Shown here: positions 9,059 to 16,622 of the stretch, piece after piece
Position numbering within the stretch: position 1 is the stretch's first letter
Layout of the letters: each line of letters begins with the position of its first letter
From: Flavobacteriales bacterium
GTDB taxonomy: Bacteria; Bacteroidota; Bacteroidia; Flavobacteriales_C; GCA-002722245
DNA: 64,000 bases
NCBI GenBank assembly: GCA_023251075.1
Contig: JAHEZM010000013.1
Coordinates: 1-64,000 of the forward strand
Direction: 5' to 3'
Position numbers and translations under genes: made by a program
Notes under the pieces: model-generated
The model's database searches: none
What the model saw: only the letters and a program-made list of their open reading frames with translations
What the model was told of the DNA's origin: nothing

Positions 9059-10789
9059 ATGTTTTGGTTTTCGTTCAATAGAATTTTTACATCGATAATT
9101 TTGTTGTTGTTTTTGTCTTGTACTAACACCAAAGGGAAGACAATTGTTTTAAAGGCAGGTGATTCAATTAATCAAGCCATACAAAATGCCAATGAAGGAG
9201 ATACTTTGCAATTGCATGGGGGTGTTTACAGAGAGAAAATTATTTTGAATAAATCGGGAATTGTAATTCAATCTTTTCCCAAAGAAAAAGTTATTGTTTC
9301 TGCCAGTGAAGAGATAAAGGGTTTTGTTGAAACAAAAAAGAATTTTTATAAGGCCTATTGCAAAAAAGAAGTGTATCAGCTTTTTAAAAATAATAAAATG
9401 TTGTTTCCGGCACGTTGGCCTAATTTTGATTCTTCTATGTACAGTACCAAAAATTGGAAGAAATTATTTACTACTAAAGACTCTACTTACTTTGCTGATT
9501 CAACATTAAAGAATATAAACTTATCGGGCGCATTGGTTTATGCCATTGCAGGAAAAAAATGGGTGGTGAATGTGGAGCAGGTGGAAAAAGGAAATTCAAT
9601 AGCTATGAAGATGCGAAATCATTGGTTCAACAGTAAAAATGGTTGGTATACGGGTAAAGGAGAGGGTTATGTTTTAAAGCATTTAGCTGTTTTAGATACT
9701 CTTGATGAATGGCATTGGCAAAAAGATACTTTGTACTTGATGAGTGCAGAAAAACCACAAAATATTACTGCACAAACAGAAGAAATTATTTTAGAAGGGA
9801 GTAATGTAAATAATGTGATCATTCGAAATATTTCTTTTTTTTCAGGACAACTTAAATTAAAAAATGCAGAGCATGTTATTTTTGACAATGTGGATTTTAA
9901 GTATGGTACTGCTCCCAAAATTTATGATTATTCTAATGGAGCATCGTATGCTAATATTCAGTTTACAGGCGATTGTGAAGGTTGCGAAGTAATAAATAGC
10001 AGGGTAGATGGAAATTGGGGTGGAGGAATTTATACAGAAGGAAAAGGAACTTTAATCACCAATTGCAAAATCACCAATAGTAATTGGATAGGTAATGGAA
10101 CCAGTGCAATAGCCTTGGTGGGTAAAGATCATGTAGTATCATTTTGTGATTTATCTTATTCCGGAAAATTTTTAATTGTGCATAATGCGGCTTCACATGT
10201 AACGATTAAAAACAATCATTTACATCATGCTGGTTATTTAGCGAATGATTTAGGATTAACCTATTGTTATGATACAGATGGCGATAATTCTGAAATTGCA
10301 TACAATGTTGTGCATGATAATGAAGCAAAAGAAGCAGGAGTTGGAATTTACATTGATATGGAAGGAAAGAAATTTCTTATTCATCACAATGTTGTATGGA
10401 ATTGTACCAATGGAATTCAAACGGTAATGAATGCCTATGATCATGAAATTTATAATAATACTATTTGGAATTGTGGTAAGGCAATAAATTACTGGGGAGT
10501 GGATGGTAGTAATATGTACAATCAAAAAGTGTATAACAATTTAGCCAATGATATTTTTGATGCGGGTACAGATATACAAAATAATTTATCTACCGGGGTA
10601 GATTATTTTGTGGATTTAAAAAATCATGATTTTCGATTAAAACAAAATTCGCCTGCGCTTGATTATGGTGTTTATATTCCTGGTATCAATGAAGATATTG
10701 TGGGTGAAAAACCAGATGCGGGTGCTTTTGAATGGGGTGCGCCTCTGTGGAAATATGGTTACGATAGCACTTTGATTCAAAATAATTAG
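9059..10789 (+). CDS. Secreted right-handed beta-helix protein, probable lipoprotein
   Basis: The 576-residue product starts with a hydrophobic signal segment ending LLLFLSCTNTKG, where LSC could be a lipobox. It then has AGDSINQAIQNANEGDTL and GGVYREKI, the typical opening of parallel beta-helix proteins of the pectate-lyase/DUF1565 kind. The middle (about residues 250-500) consists of short beta-strand repeats with Asn-rich turns, such as NVIIRNISFF, SEIAYNVVHD and HEIYNNTIWN. Such proteins often bind or cleave polysaccharides. I see no motif that fixes a lyase class, so the activity is open. It sits in the pckA-rsmE row with short spacing. Confidence 0.75.
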   Translation: MFWFSFNRIFTSIILLLFLSCTNTKGKTIVLKAGDSINQAIQNANEGDTLQLHGGVYREKIILNKSGIVIQSFPKEKVIVSASEEIKGFVETKKNFYKAYCKKEVYQLFKNNKMLFPARWPNFDSSMYSTKNWKKLFTTKDSTYFADSTLKNINLSGALVYAIAGKKWVVNVEQVEKGNSIAMKMRNHWFNSKNGWYTGKGEGYVLKHLAVLDTLDEWHWQKDTLYLMSAEKPQNITAQTEEIILEGSNVNNVIIRNISFFSGQLKLKNAEHVIFDNVDFKYGTAPKIYDYSNGASYANIQFTGDCEGCEVINSRVDGNWGGGIYTEGKGTLITNCKITNSNWIGNGTSAIALVGKDHVVSFCDLSYSGKFLIVHNAASHVTIKNNHLHHAGYLANDLGLTYCYDTDGDNSEIAYNVVHDNEAKEAGVGIYIDMEGKKFLIHHNVVWNCTNGIQTVMNAYDHEIYNNTIWNCGKAINYWGVDGSNMYNQKVYNNLANDIFDAGTDIQNNLSTGVDYFVDLKNHDFRLKQNSPALDYGVYIPGINEDIVGEKPDAGAFEWGAPLWKYGYDSTLIQNN

Positions 10790-10806
10790 AAACTATCTTA
10801 GTAGAG

Positions 10807-11502
10807 ATGAAAGTATTTTATTGTACGAATATCAACGAAAACAAAGCTCTTTTAGATGAAGAAGAATCGGGACATGCTGTTCGTGTTTTGCGATTGACAG
10901 AAGGCAATGAGGTGCATTTAATTGATGGTATAGGTGGTTTGTACAAAGCCGAAATCAGTTTGGCTCATCCTAAAAAATGTGAGTTGAATATTATGGAAAG
11001 AATTCCGGTGTATCAGCGAAAATATTACAAACACATGGTGGTGGCTCCTACCAAAAGTATTGATCGTTTTGAATGGTTTTTGGAAAAAGCTACTGAAATA
11101 GGTGTGGATGAAATTACTCCTTTGCTTACCGACAGAGGTGAAAGACGACATATCAATCCTGAGCGCTTCCAAAAGATTCTTACTTCAACTATGAAGCAGT
11201 GCATTCAGCCTAACCGTCCGAAATTAAATGAGCTTACTAAGTTTAAAGATTTCGTGAAAAAAAATCCGAAAGGGTTTATAGCTCATTTAGAAACGGGAGA
11301 AGAGGAATTGTTGCAAAAAGTATATCAATCGGGTGATAATTGCGTTATCTTAATCGGGCCAGAAGGAGATTTTTCTCCAGAGGAAGTAAAATTAGCAAAA
11401 GAGAATGGTTATGTTTCTGTAAGCTTAGGCCATTCCCGATTGCGTGTAGAAACTGCTGCGGTTGCGGCTTGTCACACAATAACGGTGATTAATAATGATT
11501 AG
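10807..11502 (+). CDS. rsmE: 16S rRNA (uracil-1498-N3)-methyltransferase
   Basis: The 231-residue protein has the RsmE layout: an N-terminal PUA-like domain (HAVRVLRLTEGNEVHLIDG) and a C-terminal SPOUT methyltransferase domain. The SAM-binding knot motifs are LIGPEGDFSPEEV and VSLGHSRLRVETAA. It methylates U1498 of 16S rRNA using S-adenosylmethionine. Its last 8 bp overlap the next gene, which suggests translational coupling. Confidence 0.95.
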   Translation: MKVFYCTNINENKALLDEEESGHAVRVLRLTEGNEVHLIDGIGGLYKAEISLAHPKKCELNIMERIPVYQRKYYKHMVVAPTKSIDRFEWFLEKATEIGVDEITPLLTDRGERRHINPERFQKILTSTMKQCIQPNRPKLNELTKFKDFVKKNPKGFIAHLETGEEELLQKVYQSGDNCVILIGPEGDFSPEEVKLAKENGYVSVSLGHSRLRVETAAVAACHTITVINND

Positions 11503-12193
11503 TTCAATGATAGTATTTAGGCCTATATTCATTTTGATGATTTTGTTTTCAGGTTTTTGCCTTTTAACTTCTGTAGCTCCTCAACAACAAACCTATTCTT
11601 ACCAAATTGCCTTATTGAAATACAATGGTGGTGGAGATTGGTATGCCAATCCAACCTCACTACCTAATTTAATTAAGTATTGTAATGATAATTTAAAAAC
11701 TTCTATTAATCCTGCTCCTGCAACAGTTTTTGTAGGAAGTAAAGATGTTTTTCAATATCCTTTTGTGCATATGACTGGCCATGGGAATGTTGTTTTTTCT
11801 GCTGCAGATGTGGAGAATTTAAGAACCTATTTACTCTCTGGTGGTTTTTTACATATTGATGATAATTATGGAATGGATCAGTTTATTCGTCCGCAAATGA
11901 AGAAAGTTTTTCCTGAATTGGAATTTGTTGAATTACCTGCTTCACATGCATTGTATCACTTGAAATATGATTTCCCTAACGGTATTCCAAAGATTCATGA
12001 ACACGATGCAAAACCGGCACAAGGATTTGCTTTGATTTATGAAGGCAGAGTAGTTTGTTATTATTCGGTAGAAACCGATTTAGGTGATGGTTGGGAAGAT
12101 GCAGAAGTGCATAAAGATTCTCCAGCCAAAAGAACTCAGGCCTTGCAAATGGGCGCCAATTTGGTACAGTTTGCTTTTGGTGGAGGAAGATAG
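11495..12193 (+). CDS. DUF4159 domain-containing exported protein
   Basis: The 232-residue product has an N-terminal signal segment and the DUF4159 hallmarks KYNGGGDWYANPTSL, FVHMTGHGNVVFS, LRTYLLSGGFLHIDDNYG and FPELEFVELPASHALYH. The fold is thought to be glutamine-amidotransferase-like, and the function is unknown. In other bacteria the domain often occurs beside MoxR/von Willebrand-type genes, which are not present here. Translation could start at 11495 or at a second Met codon at 11507. It overlaps rsmE. Confidence 0.85.
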   Translation: MISSMIVFRPIFILMILFSGFCLLTSVAPQQQTYSYQIALLKYNGGGDWYANPTSLPNLIKYCNDNLKTSINPAPATVFVGSKDVFQYPFVHMTGHGNVVFSAADVENLRTYLLSGGFLHIDDNYGMDQFIRPQMKKVFPELEFVELPASHALYHLKYDFPNGIPKIHEHDAKPAQGFALIYEGRVVCYYSVETDLGDGWEDAEVHKDSPAKRTQALQMGANLVQFAFGGGR

Positions 12194-12253
12194 CCGATCG
12201 AAAAATCTGAGGAACGAAGAAACTATTGTCCTATAAATTATTTTATTTTTTTC

Positions 12254-12299
12254 TTGCACAATCAAAAAATCATTTTAACTTTGTAATACAAAGCACTTT
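12254..12299 (+). promoter_or_regulatory. Promoter with palindromic operator upstream of the membrane/regulator operon
   Basis: TTG at 12254-12256 and TAACTTTG at 12276-12283, 19 bp apart, form a consensus promoter. A perfect 7-bp inverted repeat, CTTTGTA-A-TACAAAG (12279-12293), overlaps the -7 element. The segment 12273-12299 recurs at 13313-13339 with only two differences. It is the likely binding site of the winged-helix protein encoded at 13002. Confidence 0.75.
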
Positions 12300-12303
12300 T
12301 AAA

Positions 12304-12966
12304 ATGACGGAACAAGAAAAGCATTTACAGGATTTAAAAGAGATCAGAACTTTGATGGAGAAGTCGTCGAAGTTTATTTCTTTAAGCGGAATTAGTGGTA
12401 TTGTAACCGGTGTAGTGGCTCTTATTGGAGCTGTATTGGGTTATATGCGTTTACAAAATTATTGGGAAATTAGAGATGCCAGTCGTTATATTTCCAATGG
12501 CTCTTTTATTCATACCAGCATGCCCATGAAGTTGGCTTGGTCAACAGCGGTTGATTTGGTTTTAATTGCGGCCGCTGTGTTAGTCATTTCTTTGGTTGCA
12601 AGTACCTATTTAACATTGCGTGAAGCAAAGAAGAACGGACAAAGTATTTGGGATAAGTCAACACAATTATTATTGGTGAATATGATGATTCCATTAGTGG
12701 CGGGTGGAATATTTTCATTGATTTTAATTAAAGAAGATTCTTTTGGTTTGGTAGCTCCTGTTACCTTAATATTTTATGGTTTGGCTTTAATCAATGCGAG
12801 TAAATACACTTTACATGATGTTCGGTATTTAGGTATTGCTCAATTAACTTTGGGTTTAATTAATGCAGCAGCAGTGGGATATGGTATTTTCTTTTGGGCG
12901 ATTGGTTTTGGTGTTTTCCATATTATTTATGGGATAGTGATGTATTACAAATACGAGAGAAAATAA
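12304..12966 (+). CDS. Membrane protein of unknown function, first gene of a regulator operon
   Basis: This 220-residue protein has a short acidic cytoplasmic N-terminus (MTEQEKHLQDLKEIRTLMEK) and about five or six membrane helices. I placed the start at the ATG at 12304, because the upstream in-frame extension runs through the promoter. It lies 35 bp upstream of a small winged-helix regulator, and pairs of this kind are common in Bacteroidota. The family resembles uncharacterised membrane proteins next to PadR/MarR-like regulators. A sensory or regulator-linked role is only an inference. Confidence 0.7.
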   Translation: MTEQEKHLQDLKEIRTLMEKSSKFISLSGISGIVTGVVALIGAVLGYMRLQNYWEIRDASRYISNGSFIHTSMPMKLAWSTAVDLVLIAAAVLVISLVASTYLTLREAKKNGQSIWDKSTQLLLVNMMIPLVAGGIFSLILIKEDSFGLVAPVTLIFYGLALINASKYTLHDVRYLGIAQLTLGLINAAAVGYGIFFWAIGFGVFHIIYGIVMYYKYERK

Positions 12967-13001
12967 CAGGATAGGATTTACGATTTACTATTTTTGAATT
13001 C

Positions 13002-13295
13002 ATGAAAGGAATTATAGCACATTTGAATAAAGCATTTGAAAACCGAATTCGTTTGGGGATCATGTCGGTGCTATTGGTGAACGATGAAGTAGAATTCAAT
13101 AGAATGAAGGAATTACTGGATGTATCGGATGGTAATTTGGCGAGTCATATTTCCGCTTTAGAAAAAGAAGAATATGTGTTGGTTAAAAAACAATTTGTGG
13201 GTAAGAAACCCAATACAACCTACAAAGTAACCAAGTTGGGAAAGAAGGCTTTTGAAGAGCACTTGAATGCATTAGAAAAATTGTTGAAGGGATAG
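13002..13295 (+). CDS. Small winged-helix transcriptional regulator
   Basis: The 97-residue protein is a single winged-helix DNA-binding domain. LGIMSVLLVNDEVEFNRMKE forms the first helices, LDVSDGNLASHISALEKEEYV the recognition helix region, and VKKQFVGKKPNTTYKVT the wing, followed by a C-terminal helix. This is the pattern of stand-alone MarR/ArsR-like regulators (HTH_34 type). I see no ligand-binding domain. Matching palindromes lie over the promoters at 12254 and 13296, so it probably represses its own operon and the following one. Confidence 0.85.
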   Translation: MKGIIAHLNKAFENRIRLGIMSVLLVNDEVEFNRMKELLDVSDGNLASHISALEKEEYVLVKKQFVGKKPNTTYKVTKLGKKAFEEHLNALEKLLKG

Positions 13296-13339
13296 TTGTA
13301 TATTTTTTTGACTTTTAACTTTGAAATACAAAGTACTTT
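13296..13339 (+). promoter_or_regulatory. Second promoter with the same operator
   Basis: TAACTTTG at 13316-13323 is a consensus -7 element; a TTG at 13296-13298, directly after the regulator stop codon, is 17 bp upstream. The near-palindrome CTTTGAA-A-TACAAAG (13319-13333, one mismatch) and its flanks match the site at 12273-12299 at 25 of 27 positions. It would drive the genes from 13354 to 16465. Confidence 0.7.
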
Positions 13340-13353
13340 AATAAAATTAAAAT

Positions 13354-14349
13354 ATGAAAACAAGAAAAGAAATTTGGCAGAGGATAAAAGGAGTAAGTGT
13401 TAGGTCATTTCACTTTTTAGTAAACGTTTATACTTTTGTAATTCCAATACTAGCTTTGTGTATTTGGCTTTTTCCGGAGGTGTATTTTTTTGCGATGATT
13501 CGATCACTTACTCCTCATTTTGCGATTAGTGCTTTGGTTGTTTTGGTGCTTCATCTTTTCAGAAATAAAACTCTTTTATTTCTTTCTTCTTATGCTGCGT
13601 TGATGCTTTTTATTCCCACTTTTTTAGGGTTGATGTATCCCGACGCAATAGTGGAAGCAAAACCCAATCATCAGAATTTTTCCTTTGTGCAATTCAATGT
13701 GTTAAAGCATAATGATCATCATGCAACTGTTATTAATAAGGTATTGGAGAGTGGAGCTGATATTGTTTCCCTACAGGAAATCGATACCGTATGGCATAAA
13801 GACATTCGCGAAAAAATTTCTGCGACATATCCCTATTCGCTTTCTTATCCATCAGAGGTATGTTGCATTGGTTTGTGTTTGTATAGTAAAATTCCTTTGC
13901 AAAATGCACATGTTGAATTTTTTGGTGACTTACCGAATATCGTTGCCGATATACAAATTGATGGAGAAAATATTCATGTGGTTTCATCACACACGCAGGC
14001 TCCTATTTATGCATGGAAATTTGAAGGGCGAAATCAGCATTTAAAAGATCTCACTTCTTATTTACAAAAAATTCAAGGTGCAAAAATGGTGTTGGGTGAT
14101 TTCAATTCTGTGCCTTGGGATAAGTTTTTAACTGATTTCAAAGAAGGAACTAAGTTGAATGATAGTCGACATTCCTATGCTGCTACTTTTCCTTCATGGC
14201 TGGGGAAATTCGGCATCCCTATCGATTATATTTTTTATTCTAAGGAGATTGAATGTATTGGTTTTACTGCCATTCAATCGCAAGATTCTGATCATAATGG
14301 AATCAAAGGAGTTTATCAATTAAAAGGAAATTCAATTGTAAAAAAATAA
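13354..14349 (+). CDS. Membrane-anchored endonuclease/exonuclease/phosphatase family protein
   Basis: The 331-residue product has about three N-terminal membrane helices (within residues 20-95) and a C-terminal EEP domain. The metal- and phosphate-binding motifs are all visible: FVQFNVLKHN, IVSLQEIDTVW, VVSSHTQAP, MVLGDFNSVPWD, IPIDYIFYS and SDHNGIKG. Enzymes of this fold hydrolyse phosphodiester bonds in DNA, RNA, sphingomyelin or inositol phosphates. The membrane anchor resembles that of secreted or periplasmic EEP proteins. The substrate cannot be told. It is the first gene behind the second operator promoter. Confidence 0.85.
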   Translation: MKTRKEIWQRIKGVSVRSFHFLVNVYTFVIPILALCIWLFPEVYFFAMIRSLTPHFAISALVVLVLHLFRNKTLLFLSSYAALMLFIPTFLGLMYPDAIVEAKPNHQNFSFVQFNVLKHNDHHATVINKVLESGADIVSLQEIDTVWHKDIREKISATYPYSLSYPSEVCCIGLCLYSKIPLQNAHVEFFGDLPNIVADIQIDGENIHVVSSHTQAPIYAWKFEGRNQHLKDLTSYLQKIQGAKMVLGDFNSVPWDKFLTDFKEGTKLNDSRHSYAATFPSWLGKFGIPIDYIFYSKEIECIGFTAIQSQDSDHNGIKGVYQLKGNSIVKK

Positions 14350-14358
14350 ATAATTCTT

Positions 14359-15912
14359 ATGCAATTCACTCAATCAAAAATTCGAATTGCTGCATTTGCA
14401 GCTTTAACCATCGCATTCAATTTTCTTTTTTGGATGGAGAAACCAGGAATAAATTATTTGATTTATGCAGCTTTGTTTCTGGGCGTATTAATCTTTCTTG
14501 ATCCCCAGAAATTGAAATTAAAATATTGCACAGTTTCTTTTTTTGGCGTGCTTGTTTCTTTGCTTTCCCTTTTAATGGTGAATAGCATTTTAAGCGTAAT
14601 CATGTTTTTTGTGTCGAGTGTTTTATTTGTGTCTTTTTACTATCAGCAAGAATTAAAGTCGCTGTATTATATTTTACCCAATTCATTTTTGAATTTGTTT
14701 TATTCAGTAAGTGAGTTGTTTGTTAAAGTGGGGGAGCGTTCTCAAAATACCAGTTCAGGTAAGAAAGTAGGGAAATGGTTGAAAATATTGATTATTCCAG
14801 TGATTATCACTTTAGTATTCTTTGCTATTTATTTTCGTTCGAATCATTTTATTGAAGAATTTACCATTGAATTTATTCAAAATATAGGAGAGTATATTCG
14901 CAATATTTTTGAGCATTATCCTTTTCTGCGTTTTGTTTTCATGGCATTAGGTGCTTTATTGGCTTGCTTTTTTGTTTACTATAAAACCAGCAATTTATTT
15001 ATCAATTTTGAAAAAAATCAAACAGATGATATCGAAAGAAAAAAGCTAAAACACTTTTTTTCTTTTCCGCTAAATGGTTTGAAAAGTGAATATAGAATAG
15101 CCCTGGTAACACTTTTGTTTTTAAATGTGTTGTTGTTTTTTGTGAATATCGTTGATATTTGGAAAGTATGGTTTTCATTCAATTATACGGAAGGTTCAAC
15201 TTATTCTGCCCAATTACATCAAGGGATATATACTTTGATTCTTTCTATTCTTTTGTCGATAGGAATTTTGGTTTATTTCTTTCGCGGAAATATTAATTTC
15301 TTACAGAATAATAAGTATTTAAAATGGATGAGTTATGCCTGGCTAGTACAAAATATTTGTTTGGCATTTACAGCATTTTTAAAATGTTTGTATTATATCC
15401 ACTACTACAGCTTAACCTATAAAAGAATTGGTGTACTTATATTTTTACTGCTAACCATTTTTGGATTGGCTATGATGTTTTTCAAAATTGAAAAAAGAAA
15501 AACAGTTTATTTTTTATTGCGAAGTAATTCATGGTTCATCTATTTGTTTTTTGTGGCTGCTTCTTTGGTTAATTGGGATGCAGAGATTGCAGAATACAAT
15601 TTATCGGTTTCCAAAGGCACCACTGCCGATTATGAATATATTCTTTCTCTATCTGAAAAAGCCTTACCAACGCTATTGGAAGACAAAACATTTTTGGCCA
15701 TGCAAAAAGAAAATTATTTTGGATACGATCAATTTTCTATTGCGCATAAAATTAAAAGGTATTTGAATGTACAAGATAAAGTAACTTTCTTATCGTGGAA
15801 TAAAAGTGATGATTACCTGAATGAATTTTTTAGAAAGAAAGGGTATCAATCAGATTTCGAATTACAAGCCATTGAAGAAAAAGCAAAAAACAAAATCACT
15901 CAAACGAAATAA
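14359..15912 (+). CDS. DUF4173-like polytopic membrane protein
   Basis: The 517-residue protein has about ten membrane helices and a charged C-terminal tail of about 90 residues. The block LVNWDAEIAEYNLSVSK near residue 405 is the end-of-membrane motif I associate with the DUF4173/DUF4153 family. A short segment rich in Leu and Glu follows (EKALPTLLEDKTFLAMQ). The function is unknown. It starts 9 bp after the EEP gene and ends 1 bp before the next start, so it belongs to the same operon. Confidence 0.7.
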   Translation: MQFTQSKIRIAAFAALTIAFNFLFWMEKPGINYLIYAALFLGVLIFLDPQKLKLKYCTVSFFGVLVSLLSLLMVNSILSVIMFFVSSVLFVSFYYQQELKSLYYILPNSFLNLFYSVSELFVKVGERSQNTSSGKKVGKWLKILIIPVIITLVFFAIYFRSNHFIEEFTIEFIQNIGEYIRNIFEHYPFLRFVFMALGALLACFFVYYKTSNLFINFEKNQTDDIERKKLKHFFSFPLNGLKSEYRIALVTLLFLNVLLFFVNIVDIWKVWFSFNYTEGSTYSAQLHQGIYTLILSILLSIGILVYFFRGNINFLQNNKYLKWMSYAWLVQNICLAFTAFLKCLYYIHYYSLTYKRIGVLIFLLLTIFGLAMMFFKIEKRKTVYFLLRSNSWFIYLFFVAASLVNWDAEIAEYNLSVSKGTTADYEYILSLSEKALPTLLEDKTFLAMQKENYFGYDQFSIAHKIKRYLNVQDKVTFLSWNKSDDYLNEFFRKKGYQSDFELQAIEEKAKNKITQTK

Positions 15913-15913
15913 T

Positions 15914-16465
15914 ATGGAAACGTACTCAGATCATCCGGCAATTTTAAAAATCGAACGATGGATTAAAATCTATGTATGGGTTTTTATTGTGGGTTTATTT
16001 TTAAGCGGATTAAGTGCTATCCCTTTAGTGTGGGGAGTTGATTTCACTTTGGAATTATTAGATGAAATTGATTTTCACGGACAAATATTTTCGTTCATGT
16101 CAACGGTGCAAAATGCATTGCATTACAACGATGAACATTTTTCTTTTATGGCTTACGGAACCGATTGGTTGGCTTTTGCGCATTTTATGTTTGCTATTTT
16201 ATTTACAAGCTTATTATTCGATGCAGAAAAAAACAGATTTATTCTTCGCTTTGGAATGGTGGCTAGTGTTCTCATACTTCCAACAGCTTTACTGTTCGGA
16301 CAAATTCGTGATATCCCCTGGATGTGGAGAATGGTTGATTGTTCTTTTGGTGTAATTGGTTTTGCAGTTTTGTACAGGGTGGAGTTGCTTTTGAATAAAG
16401 TTGTTCAATTGAAAAATAATTTACAATCTATTAACACCGAGCATTATGAAAAACCAGCCGCTTAG
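15914..16465 (+). CDS. Four-helix membrane protein of unknown function
   Basis: The 183-residue protein begins METYSDHPAILKIERWIKIY and has about four membrane helices, including FIVGLFLSGLSAIPLVW and LAFAHFMFAILFTSLLF, with a short Asn/Glu-containing tail. I used the ATG at 15914, because a longer frame from 15821 would run through the end of the previous gene. It is the last gene of the cluster governed by the second operator. I do not recognise the family beyond similar hypothetical proteins in Bacteroidota. Confidence 0.7.
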   Translation: METYSDHPAILKIERWIKIYVWVFIVGLFLSGLSAIPLVWGVDFTLELLDEIDFHGQIFSFMSTVQNALHYNDEHFSFMAYGTDWLAFAHFMFAILFTSLLFDAEKNRFILRFGMVASVLILPTALLFGQIRDIPWMWRMVDCSFGVIGFAVLYRVELLLNKVVQLKNNLQSINTEHYEKPAA

Positions 16466-16543
16466 CTTTACAATACTGGCAAAGGAAAAGATTACTTTAT
16501 AATGCTTTTCTTACTTATTTTTCCCATCGCGATAGCATTTTCT

Positions 16544-16578
16544 TAACCCACTTAACACAATAGTAACATACAGCTAAC
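16544..16578 (+). promoter_or_regulatory. Pho-box-like direct repeats upstream of the TonB-dependent receptor
   Basis: TAAC occurs at 16544, 16553, 16564 and 16575. The last three are spaced exactly 11 bp apart, the period of PhoB-type response-regulator sites. A -7 element is less clear than at the sister sites: TATTATTT at 16589, or CACTTTTG at 16602. Confidence 0.6.
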
Positions 16579-16622
16579 TTCCGCTTTATATTATTTAAAC
16601 ACTTTTGCCACAAATAATTTTT

